Shown piece after piece: positions 55,473 to 62,202 of a stretch of DNA of 62,202 bases (the stretch's first letter is position 1; each line of letters starts with the position of its first letter). The DNA comes from GYS-P2D sp964522505 (GTDB lineage Bacteria; Bacteroidota; Bacteroidia; Chitinophagales; Saprospiraceae), in contig CAZFWJ010000016.1 in NCBI GenBank assembly GCA_964522505.1, positions 1 to 62,202 on the forward strand. Reading direction: 5' to 3'. Both the position numbers and the translations under genes were made by a program. The notes beneath the pieces were generated by a model. It did no database searches, had not been told where the DNA came from, and worked only from the letters and a program-made list of their open reading frames with translations.

Positions 55473-58040
55473 TTACCGTATAATTGTCACATCACCCTCA
55501 TTTTCAAAGGTATTGTCATTGATGTCATAAGTGGCGTACCAGAAATAGACAGTTGATGGTTGATCTCTGCCGTCGTTGTTTCTGCGACCGTTCCAGCGGG
55601 TATCAATATTATTTGATTGGAATACTCTATTTCCCCATCGGTTATAGATGCTTAGTTCATAATTTTCTATCGTCGCATTACCACAGTTCATGTCTTCAGG
55701 TCCAAATGTTGTATTCCTATCGTTGTTAGATTCAGGGAATACCGCATTAGGAAATTCTAAACAATCTTGAACTTCTGGTGGCGGCGGGAGTACAATACAA
55801 TTGTCTATGTCATCTTCAGTGACTGTTATGGTTTCTGTTTCCTCATTACCGCAGATATCTGTCACCATCACAGAAAACTCACCAGGTTCAGTTACGGCGA
55901 TTGAAGAGGTTGTCTCTCCTGTGGTCCATAGGAAGGACTCTATATCTGTTCCTGAGGCGACAAGTTGCCAGAAATCATTAGTAGGACTACAATCTCCACT
56001 GATCTCGACAGCCAAGTTTAAGAAATCGTCTTCTGTGATTTCAACGCTATTGATGCCGGGACAGAACTGTCCCACATTTTCTGCTGTATAGGTGCCTGGT
56101 TCACTTACATTGATGGTCGCTACCCCTACAGCTATATCTGTACCATCCATAGACCATATCAAGTCCTCTTCTAAAAAGTCTCCTGATGCTCTTAAGAATA
56201 AGGTGTTGTCATCGCATATATTAGCCGTGGACACATCGATAACTGGATCGATTGGCATCCTGAAATCCGTTAAGTTGACAGTAGCTGTCGCCGGATTATC
56301 ACAGTCATCAATGATCGTCACACTATAGTTCGTGAGTTCTGTTACCACGATGAATTCAGTCTGCTCACCTGTTGACCAGTTGATAGATGTAATCGGATTA
56401 CTGGCTTGAACCTGTAAAATGATTTCGCCATCACTACAGAAATTCGGAGTGCTCATATTAATCATTGCAGTAGGGAACATAGACTGATTGACAAAGCCTG
56501 TATCGCATAGGACGAAGCATTCTTCGATACCTACTTCTACGGTTAAGATAAACATTCCAGTTTCCATTACTGTCCGAATGCTATCAGTAGTTCCATCATC
56601 CCAGAGGTAGGAAGTAGCTCCTCTTACAGTGCCATCAAAGGTAAAGAGTACCGGATCCTGCGGACAGAAGTTAGTATCCTGCAAGCTCAAGAGTGGTGGA
56701 TTAAATTCATCAAAAGACAATGCTAACACATCAATACTATCCATCTCTAATTGATCGGTGCCAATCCACATCAAGGTATCTACAGATACATCTATACTAT
56801 CCAAGCTCAGATTAAATCCAATCTCTTCACATCTTGTAGCGCCATCTGGATCCAGTTTAGTTAATGAAGGAATTAAAGTCATACCATCTAGTCGTTCCGT
56901 AGACGTCAGAAAGCTAACCGCCAACATAGAATCTGCGATCAGACCAGACTGAGTAATATTCATATCAGTACTTTCTTTGCCCAAAGTGCTATACAAGAAT
57001 GTACTGTCAAGCGACATTCTTACAATTTGCGGTAAGATAGTACCGTCAGTATTGTTTAGCATGCGCATGGAGATTGCGAATGTCGAATCTATGAGTGGTA
57101 CTATATTATTTGGGAACATTTCGAAGGCCGCATTCTGACTTAGAAGCTGAAATCCTTGTATCAGTTCACCGGTCTGATCTACGTTGATGAGTACGCCACT
57201 GGTAGTGCCTCCAGCTGAAGATCCAAGAATTAAGAGCGTACTATCGGCCATTTCTACTACACTCAATGCAGATTGATTAATACCTGATCCGATGTCTCCA
57301 GTATAACTTCTACTCCATATAATATTACCAAGCGTATCCATCTTAGTGAGGTACAACTGATGTCCTTCATCACGATTGTTTCCGGTAATCAATATTGTTG
57401 AGTCCACGAGGAAGGTGGCATCACGTATCACACTTGATAAGACATTACCGCTGGTATCACTAACCTCCCATGATTGACCCCATATAAGATCACCATCTGA
57501 TCCAATATTGAAGGTGAGTGGTTCATCGACATCGCCATTGCGATTATTTGTGATATGGATGGTACCCATGTCTTCGGCACTTACTAATCTTGATCTGTAT
57601 CCGAGATTTCTGAATTCGTCTGAAGCCTGTCCCGTAAGCCGAGTCCATAGTACGTTGCCATCAGAAGAGACTCTTGTGACAAGTTTGTTCAGACTATCCT
57701 GTTGCAGAAGTGCGCTAAACATGATTGATCCATCAGGCAATAACTCTACTTCTCCGAGTTCTGAGATAAATACCTCATCATCGATATCATAATCATATTC
57801 TTGACTCCAGTTAATGGTGCCTTTCGCATCTAAACTAGTCAGGTTTATAAGCTCATTGTCGCCATCCTCATTGATCTGTAGACTTAACATCAAAAAACCA
57901 GTCCCTGCTTGATGAAGGCTAGTTGAAAGGACATCCGTATTGGTCGTAGTATATAGCCTTTCAAAAAGATCCTGACCATTGAGATCTATATTTACCAGGA
58001 TCAAAAATGTTGTCAGTAGGAGGTACGAGATATATTTCAT
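55473..58040 (-). CDS. T9SS type B protein with gliding-motility-associated C-terminal domain
   Basis: The start at 58038-58040 gives a signal peptide MKYISYLLLTTFLILVNIDLNG and 855 residues; upstream in-frame bases would add 26 implausible residues. The first half (about 25-430) has repeated WxRxxTGxxxD-like strands typical of a beta-propeller (SQEYDYDI, WTRLTGQASDEF, WSRSYTGDIG). The next part holds PKD/Ig-like domains (about 455-745) with FCPQDPVLFTFDG and WSTGE motifs. The final 100 residues form the CHU_C-type sorting domain: CLEFPNAVFPESNND near 760, YELSIYNRWGNRVFQS near 795 and a terminal DVTIIR strand. This is the only type B T9SS client in the window. It probably sits at or is released from the cell surface. 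Confidence 0.92.
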   Translation of the reverse strand: MKYISYLLLTTFLILVNIDLNGQDLFERLYTTTNTDVLSTSLHQAGTGFLMLSLQINEDGDNELINLTSLDAKGTINWSQEYDYDIDDEVFISELGEVELLPDGSIMFSALLQQDSLNKLVTRVSSDGNVLWTRLTGQASDEFRNLGYRSRLVSAEDMGTIHITNNRNGDVDEPLTFNIGSDGDLIWGQSWEVSDTSGNVLSSVIRDATFLVDSTILITGNNRDEGHQLYLTKMDTLGNIIWSRSYTGDIGSGINQSALSVVEMADSTLLILGSSAGGTTSGVLINVDQTGELIQGFQLLSQNAAFEMFPNNIVPLIDSTFAISMRMLNNTDGTILPQIVRMSLDSTFLYSTLGKESTDMNITQSGLIADSMLAVSFLTSTERLDGMTLIPSLTKLDPDGATRCEEIGFNLSLDSIDVSVDTLMWIGTDQLEMDSIDVLALSFDEFNPPLLSLQDTNFCPQDPVLFTFDGTVRGATSYLWDDGTTDSIRTVMETGMFILTVEVGIEECFVLCDTGFVNQSMFPTAMINMSTPNFCSDGEIILQVQASNPITSINWSTGEQTEFIVVTELTNYSVTIIDDCDNPATATVNLTDFRMPIDPVIDVSTANICDDNTLFLRASGDFLEEDLIWSMDGTDIAVGVATINVSEPGTYTAENVGQFCPGINSVEITEDDFLNLAVEISGDCSPTNDFWQLVASGTDIESFLWTTGETTSSIAVTEPGEFSVMVTDICGNEETETITVTEDDIDNCIVLPPPPEVQDCLEFPNAVFPESNNDRNTTFGPEDMNCGNATIENYELSIYNRWGNRVFQSNNIDTRWNGRRNNDGRDQPSTVYFWYATYDINDNTFENEGDVTIIR

Positions 58041-58370
58041 AAAACTTAAATGTTCTGTTGAAGTCAGGGCTATTAGTGATATAATGCGCCATAAATTTAG
58101 CGCATTTAGACCACTCAACAGCCCTCACTTTCAAATGTAGTCATATCAATAACGCAGCTTACTATATATTCGGTTGACGAGTACTAACTTTTTCTTTCAA
58201 CATCGGGTACTTTTACCGCAAACAAGGCTGAATTACTAATAAAACAATGTTGTGGCCTTGGCTGATGAAATAAGATACCAAGATATTATAGATGTTTTGT
58301 GAAACTATTTATGTTCATCCCTTCATTAAGTATACGATTGTCATTATTCATTAACACGTTAAAATAAATC
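58041..58370. other. Divergent intergenic region with nested inverted repeats
   Basis: These 330 bases hold no gene. Near the minus-strand start lie nested complements: CTGTTGA (58055-58061) with TCAACAG (58115-58121), AGGGCT (58066-58071) with AGCCCT (58120-58125), and inner AATGCGC (58083-58089) with GCGCATT (58100-58106). They could structure the 5' leader of the type B protein mRNA. I see nothing notable in the half nearer the BON-LysM gene. Confidence 0.4.
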
Positions 58371-58826
58371 ATGGGACTTTTTTCATTTATTAAGAATGCT
58401 GGTAAGAAGGTTTTTTCTCGAGAGGCGGCTGCGCCAGCACTGACTGCTGAACAAGAAAAAATAAAAGCTTTAGAAGGTACTGTTTCACAACTAGGCATAC
58501 CTGTAAGCGAGCTTAAGATCGAATTGGCCGAGCAAGTAATTGTATCAGGAGCAACTGGAACCAATGCGGACAGGGAAAAACTGATTCTGGCACTTGGGAA
58601 TGTCGATGGGATAGGCGCAGTTGCGGACAATATCAATGTGCTAAATCCAGAACCTGAGTCAATATTTCACGAAGTTAAAGGCGGGGATTCGCTGTCTAAG
58701 ATTGCAAAGGAGGTCTATGGAGACCCTATGAAATATAATGCCATATTTGAGGCTAACAAGCCAATGTTGAGCCATCCAGATAAGATATATCCGGGACAGA
58801 TCCTAAGGATACCGCCATTGGCGTAA
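58371..58826 (+). CDS. kbp: BON-LysM protein, Kbp/YgaU-like
   Basis: The 151-residue protein matches E. coli Kbp (YgaU) across its length: the N-terminus MGLFSFIKNAGKK, a BON domain (about 28-88, with ALGNVDGIGAVADNI), and a C-terminal LysM domain (about 98-148, with VKGGDSLSKIAKEVYGDPMKYNAIFEANKP and YPGQILRIP). The E. coli protein is a small cytoplasmic potassium-binding sensor induced by salt stress. As in that relative there is no signal peptide, despite the LysM domain usually associated with cell wall binding. A terminator follows 30 bases on. Confidence 0.93.
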   Translation: MGLFSFIKNAGKKVFSREAAAPALTAEQEKIKALEGTVSQLGIPVSELKIELAEQVIVSGATGTNADREKLILALGNVDGIGAVADNINVLNPEPESIFHEVKGGDSLSKIAKEVYGDPMKYNAIFEANKPMLSHPDKIYPGQILRIPPLA

Positions 58827-58856
58827 GCAATCTCAGATCTCAGTAGGTAAGATTAT

Positions 58857-58888
58857 AGAGTGAGTTAACATAGCTCACTCTTTTTTTT
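58857..58888 (+). terminator. Rho-independent terminator after the Kbp-like gene
   Basis: An 8-bp stem AGAGTGAG / CTCACTCT with a 9-base loop is followed by a run of T (at least seven). It lies 30 bases after the stop codon. Confidence 0.93.
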
Positions 58889-58969
58889 GTCGACTACTAT
58901 CCTAGCTTAGTCGATAGTGCTGAACTCGCCACAATGGATTAGGGGTTGTGTAGTTAGAATCACAATCCT

Positions 58970-59125
58970 ATGAGTTTGCTGCGTGTCTTGTTATCAATAT
59001 TCTTTCCACCATTGGCAGTGATAGATAAGGGCTGCGGCTCTTTTTTACTTGTGTGTTTACTAACCCTTTGTGGATGGGTACCTGGAGTTATCTCTGCCTT
59101 AATTATTCTTAAGGATTGCGAATGA
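58970..59125 (+). CDS. Pmp3/YqaE (UPF0057) family small membrane protein
   Basis: A complete 51-residue frame reads MSLLRVLLSIFFPPLAVIDK, then GCGSFLLVCLLTLCGWVPGV, then ISALIIL and a charged end. The FPPLAV and WVPGVI motifs with two transmembrane helices are the family pattern (compare yeast Pmp3 and E. coli YqaE). Members affect membrane potential and salt tolerance and are often stress-induced. Proximity to the Kbp-like gene, another salt-stress type, is suggestive. It begins 82 bases after the terminator of that gene. Confidence 0.88.
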   Translation: MSLLRVLLSIFFPPLAVIDKGCGSFLLVCLLTLCGWVPGVISALIILKDCE

Positions 59126-59215
59126 TTATGTAGAATCAATCAAAGTAAGAAAGTCCAGTTATTCGAGAGAAACTAAGATCTATCAATCACGTTTTTATAA
59201 GAGTACTTAATAACT

Positions 59216-59884
59216 ATGGCAGCTAAAGCGAAGAAAAAGAATAAGGAAGAAATTCTGGATGTCTATATGGAGTACGTTCTGTCGCAAGGGATTGACGTAT
59301 CTGTTGAGGATCTATGTGCTGATACTAATCTTGATAAGTACAATTTCTATGATTATTTTGATTCAATACCTCATATAGAGAGTAGTGTTTGGGAGAGCTT
59401 ATTGCAAGCATCCGTTCAGACAGTAACTCGAGATGAGCTGTTTGACACGCTGCCCAAGCGTGATCAGCTTCTCTCCTTATATTATACCTTTTTTGAGAAT
59501 TGTGAACTCAATAGTGATTTTCTAACACTTAGTATCGATAAGCATGGAAGATGGGGCATGGTAAAAGTGCTGGCTCCGATGAAGGAGGTATACATAGAAT
59601 TTATTAATCATCTCGACATCATAGGATCCTGTGGTGTGGGAACGTTGGATGACACTATCAATAAAATTTCAGATAAGATTAGCGGCGAAGGGTTCTATGG
59701 TCAATTGCTGTTTTTGATTGACTTTTGGCATAACGATGATTCTCAAGATAAGGAGAAGACAGATGTTGCTATAGAAAAAGCAGTAAAAGCAACCATGGAT
59801 CTCTTAGATGTAACACCACTCAAGAGTGTGTTTGATTTTGGCAAGTTTATATTCCAAGAGCGATTCACTAAAAAAGCCAAGTAG
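59216..59884 (+). CDS. TetR-like transcriptional regulator (partner of an ABC1 kinase)
   Basis: The protein has 222 residues. The N-terminal 60 residues fit a TetR helix-turn-helix (KKEEILDVYMEYVLSQG, then VSVEDLCADTNLDKYNFYDYFDS). The remainder is an all-helical ligand-binding-like part (LPKRDQLLSLYYTFFENCE, then FDFGKFIFQERF at the end). The stop codon TAG is followed at once by the ATG of the kinase gene, so the two are translated together. TetR-like proteins beside AarF-type kinases recur in Bacteroidota (from memory). DNA binding and the effector are not shown. It might alternatively act as a helical partner of the kinase rather than a regulator. Confidence 0.8.
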   Translation: MAAKAKKKNKEEILDVYMEYVLSQGIDVSVEDLCADTNLDKYNFYDYFDSIPHIESSVWESLLQASVQTVTRDELFDTLPKRDQLLSLYYTFFENCELNSDFLTLSIDKHGRWGMVKVLAPMKEVYIEFINHLDIIGSCGVGTLDDTINKISDKISGEGFYGQLLFLIDFWHNDDSQDKEKTDVAIEKAVKATMDLLDVTPLKSVFDFGKFIFQERFTKKAK

Positions 59885-61186
59885 ATGAAGACTATTGATA
59901 AGATACCTACCAGCAAGTTAAGTCGTGCCGGCAAGTTGCTCAAGACTGGCTTGAAAGTTAGCAAGAATTATGCAGGGTACTATGGTTCTAAAATATTGGG
60001 AGATGCAGATAAGGACTCTCTCGATCAAAAGAATGCTGCTGATATCATGGATAGCTTACAACAACTCAAGGGAGGGGGGCTCAAAGTAGCACAGATGTTA
60101 TCCATGGAAAAGAGCCTCTTGCCAAAGGCATATCTGGATCAATTTAGTTTGGCTCAGTTCTCCGTGCCGCCGCTCTCAGTGCCGCTAGTAAAAAAGACAT
60201 TCAGAAAGTATCTCGGTAAAAATCCAGAGGACTTATTTGATTCATTCAACTATCAAGCCTCTTTTGCTGCGAGTATTGGTCAAGTACATGAGGCTATGCT
60301 TGATGGTAAGAGGCTAGCAGTAAAGATTCAATATCCTGGTGTTGCGGAGTCAATCAAATCTGACCTTGCCATGTTAAAGCCAATGGCGAGTAGATTGTTG
60401 GGCCTCAACATGGCTGATGCGGACAAGTATTTCGGAGAAGTTCAAAATAAACTCGTTGAAGAGACTAATTATACGCTAGAACTTAAGAATAGCCAGGAGC
60501 TTACCGAAGCATGCAGGCATCTCGAGAGTTATGATTTCCCAAGTTATCATCCCGAATTCTCCTCAGCTCGTATTATTACTATGGATTGGATGGAAGGTAT
60601 TCATCTTCCTAAATATTTGGAGCGAGAACTAACACAAGTACAGCGAAATGATCTTGGACAGCGTATCTGGGACATCTTTATGTATCAGGTTCATGAACTC
60701 CAGAAAGTCCATGCTGATCCCCATCCTGGAAATATCTTGATACAAGAGGATGCAACGATATGTATGTTAGACTTTGGCTGTGTGAAGGAGTTGCCAGCAA
60801 CATTCTATGAGCCCTATTTTGAATTGACGGAACCTGGCGTTCTTGATAACAGAACTAAATTTGAAGAGATTCTGGAGAAATTAGAAATCTTGTTTCCTGA
60901 TGACGATGTTGACCAGCGGCAACATTATTATGAATTATTTCATGAAGTGTTGTCCCTTTTATTGAAACCTTACCATGCTGAGACGTGGGACTTTGCTGAT
61001 GCATCCTACTTTGATCAAATTACGGCCATCGGTGAGCGTTTAACTAAGGACACGCTCACTGCCAAGTTTAAGGCCAATCGAGGCAGCAAGCACTTTATCT
61101 ATACTAATCGTACCTTCTTCGGTCTATATCAATTAATGCATATGATCGGTGCAGAGATTGAGGCTCCGTACACTAAGCATAGTTAA
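59885..61186 (+). CDS. ABC1/AarF/UbiB-family atypical kinase
   Basis: The protein has 433 residues. The family's N-terminal signature is present but altered: GGGLKVAQMLS near residue 60, where the usual KxGQ motif reads KVAQ. The Ala-rich ATP loop FAASIGQVHEAML is near 122, the Lys in LAVKIQYPG near 146, HADPHPGNIL near 281 and DFGCVKE near 296. UbiB-like proteins support quinone biosynthesis and lipid handling at the inner membrane, usually through ATPase rather than protein-kinase activity. Bacteroidota use menaquinone, so the role here may differ from E. coli UbiB. The gene is fused translationally to the TetR-like gene upstream and converges with the tRNA methyltransferase gene. Confidence 0.93.
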   Translation: MKTIDKIPTSKLSRAGKLLKTGLKVSKNYAGYYGSKILGDADKDSLDQKNAADIMDSLQQLKGGGLKVAQMLSMEKSLLPKAYLDQFSLAQFSVPPLSVPLVKKTFRKYLGKNPEDLFDSFNYQASFAASIGQVHEAMLDGKRLAVKIQYPGVAESIKSDLAMLKPMASRLLGLNMADADKYFGEVQNKLVEETNYTLELKNSQELTEACRHLESYDFPSYHPEFSSARIITMDWMEGIHLPKYLERELTQVQRNDLGQRIWDIFMYQVHELQKVHADPHPGNILIQEDATICMLDFGCVKELPATFYEPYFELTEPGVLDNRTKFEEILEKLEILFPDDDVDQRQHYYELFHEVLSLLLKPYHAETWDFADASYFDQITAIGERLTKDTLTAKFKANRGSKHFIYTNRTFFGLYQLMHMIGAEIEAPYTKHS

Positions 61187-61193
61187 GAACAGC

Positions 61194-61910
61194 TCAAAAC
61201 TTCAAATAAAAGTCTTTAGTCAGCTCTCGATACTCATGACTGAAGTCCTTAGTTTCTTGATCTCTTATATATAACTTGTCTTTAGGATAATCTTGCAGTT
61301 CTTCTTTGCCTAATGAAATCATCAATCGCTCCAAGGGTTTAGATTGATCAGGATATACCTCTGTTACTTTTTGCGGATATAAATTATAAGTTCGTGCCAA
61401 CTCAATACATCTATAGCCTTCAATATCTGGAAGTATGAGCGAACATGTTCCTTTAGGCTTCAGTAGATTCCTTATGGCTCCTAATAGATCATTATGAGAC
61501 AACTTAGTTGTATGACGCACGCTACTCTTGTTTTGGCTGTTAGAGAGCGTGCCTCCGGTAAAGAATGGCGGATTTGTAATGATGTGGTCAAATGTGTTGT
61601 TAATTTCTCTCTGATAATCTTGGATGGATTGATTGATCACTGTGATTCTGCTTGACCACGCTGATTCATCAACATTATGTTGAGCTTGAGTAGCTGTCTG
61701 GTGGTCGATTTCAATGGCCTTAATGGTGGCGTCTGGATTTCGTTGAGCTACCATGAGCGCGATAACACCAGTCCCTGTTCCTATATCAAGTATGTCAATA
61801 CAGTTAGAACAACTAGTCCATGCCCCCAGTAATACCCCATCGGTACCAACCTTCATCGCACAGTCCGATTGTGCAATGCTAAACTTCTTGAAATTGAATA
61901 CTTCCATCAT
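61194..61910 (-). CDS. trmN6: tRNA1(Val) (adenine37-N6)-methyltransferase
   Basis: The start at 61908-61910 or the next Met (MEVFNFKKFSI) gives about 238 residues, and longer in-frame sequence upstream is not needed. Family hallmarks are DCAMKVGTDGVLLGAW near residue 17 and the SAM-binding ILDIGTGTGVIALM near 42. The catalytic NPPF of amino-methyltransferases occurs in HIITNPPFF near 107. The enzyme methylates N6 of adenosine 37 in tRNA-Val using S-adenosylmethionine. It is a single gene whose stop is 8 bases from that of the kinase. Members of this family also resemble other N6-adenine methyltransferases, but the CAMKVGTDG motif supports this subgroup. Confidence 0.9.
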   Translation of the reverse strand: MMEVFNFKKFSIAQSDCAMKVGTDGVLLGAWTSCSNCIDILDIGTGTGVIALMVAQRNPDATIKAIEIDHQTATQAQHNVDESAWSSRITVINQSIQDYQREINNTFDHIITNPPFFTGGTLSNSQNKSSVRHTTKLSHNDLLGAIRNLLKPKGTCSLILPDIEGYRCIELARTYNLYPQKVTEVYPDQSKPLERLMISLGKEELQDYPKDKLYIRDQETKDFSHEYRELTKDFYLKF

Positions 61911-62202
61911 ATACCTAATAACCCGCAAAAGTAGCAATAGATTGGATATGCCATCAACTCATACAATTAAAGACCCATAGAACCTGTTTCACGATATCTG
62001 ATTTCAATAGAGATCATAAAATCCACATATCCACTACAAAAATCTCTCGATTTGATCATTTCTTCGAAAACTCACTAGGTGATTTAAGGGGTTCAAACTG
62101 TCATCTATTTAGCATAGCGTACTTACCCATGGTGAATTTGAGGGCTTTTATGCTAAGTGATTGTCATTTAGGGACTAATCCAGTCCAAAAAATGTGAGTA
62201 CT
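61911..62202. other. Right-hand gene-free end of the window
   Basis: These 292 bases show no supportable gene or RNA. One minus-strand frame entering from the edge (ending in GLVPK and a stop near 62164) could be the tail of a neighbouring gene, but it is too short to identify. Confidence 0.35.

Overview
The window looks like a chromosomal piece of a Bacteroidota member, most likely of the class Saprospiria (inference). The signs are type IX secretion (T9SS) sorting domains of type A (NEPNPF-like) and type B (gliding-motility-associated C-terminal domain), very long DUF11/PKD-like surface proteins, many Cys-lipidated signal peptides, bacillithiol-type redox genes, moderately AT-rich DNA and short intergenic spacers. 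I found no rRNA, tRNA, CRISPR array, insertion sequence or phage.

Layout. 1-0.5 kb: tail of a short-chain dehydrogenase. 0.7-9.2 kb: a 2825-residue adhesin-like protein with twelve DUF11 repeats. 9.3-12.9 kb: a tight operon for the activated methyl cycle (ahcY, metK) followed by a low-molecular-weight phosphatase and a secreted CAP-domain protein. 13.2-17.4 kb: a second T9SS surface protein. 17.5-23.5 kb: a FadL-like outer-membrane protein, then a duplicated region in which two paralogous secreted Arg/Ser-tailed proteins flank an intact prolyl-tRNA synthetase gene. The second proS copy survives only as a 177-bp relic. 23.4-31.1 kb: two more giant surface proteins. 31.6-38.5 kb: a secreted zinc metalloprotease, a DUF3089 lipoprotein hydrolase, two membrane proteins (one ABA4-like) and three consecutive FKBP-type lipoprotein isomerases. 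38.5-41.9 kb: a minus-strand group with a bacilliredoxin-like protein, a DUF4403 lipoprotein, another lipoprotein and a 51-residue membrane protein. 42.2-45 kb: a four-gene signalling operon (LuxR-type response regulator, unknown protein, 7-TM protein, histidine kinase) behind a structured leader. 46.7-51 kb: an outer-membrane-like protein coupled to a membrane-anchored patatin. 51-54.5 kb: an accessory-looking stretch with an alpha/beta hydrolase, a relic of a LuxR helix-turn-helix domain, a VapBC-like toxin-antitoxin pair and a DUF4143 AAA ATPase preceded by a paired three-word repeat. 54.5-62 kb: a YpdA-type reductase, a type-B T9SS protein, a Kbp-like BON-LysM protein, a small Pmp3-family membrane protein, a TetR-like regulator directly joined to an ABC1/UbiB kinase, and a tRNA m6A methyltransferase.

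Much of the coding capacity is devoted to the cell surface. Three T9SS clients (2825, 1405 and 1467 residues) share the same C-terminal train: a carboxypeptidase-regulatory-like segment, a dockerin-like Ca-binding module, a probable cohesin-like beta domain and a sorting domain. The least ordinary items are the duplicated Arg/Ser-tail/proS locus with signs of gene conversion, the repeat pair upstream of the DUF4143 ATPase, the structured leader of the signalling operon, and small genes and gene relics that simple ORF calling misses.
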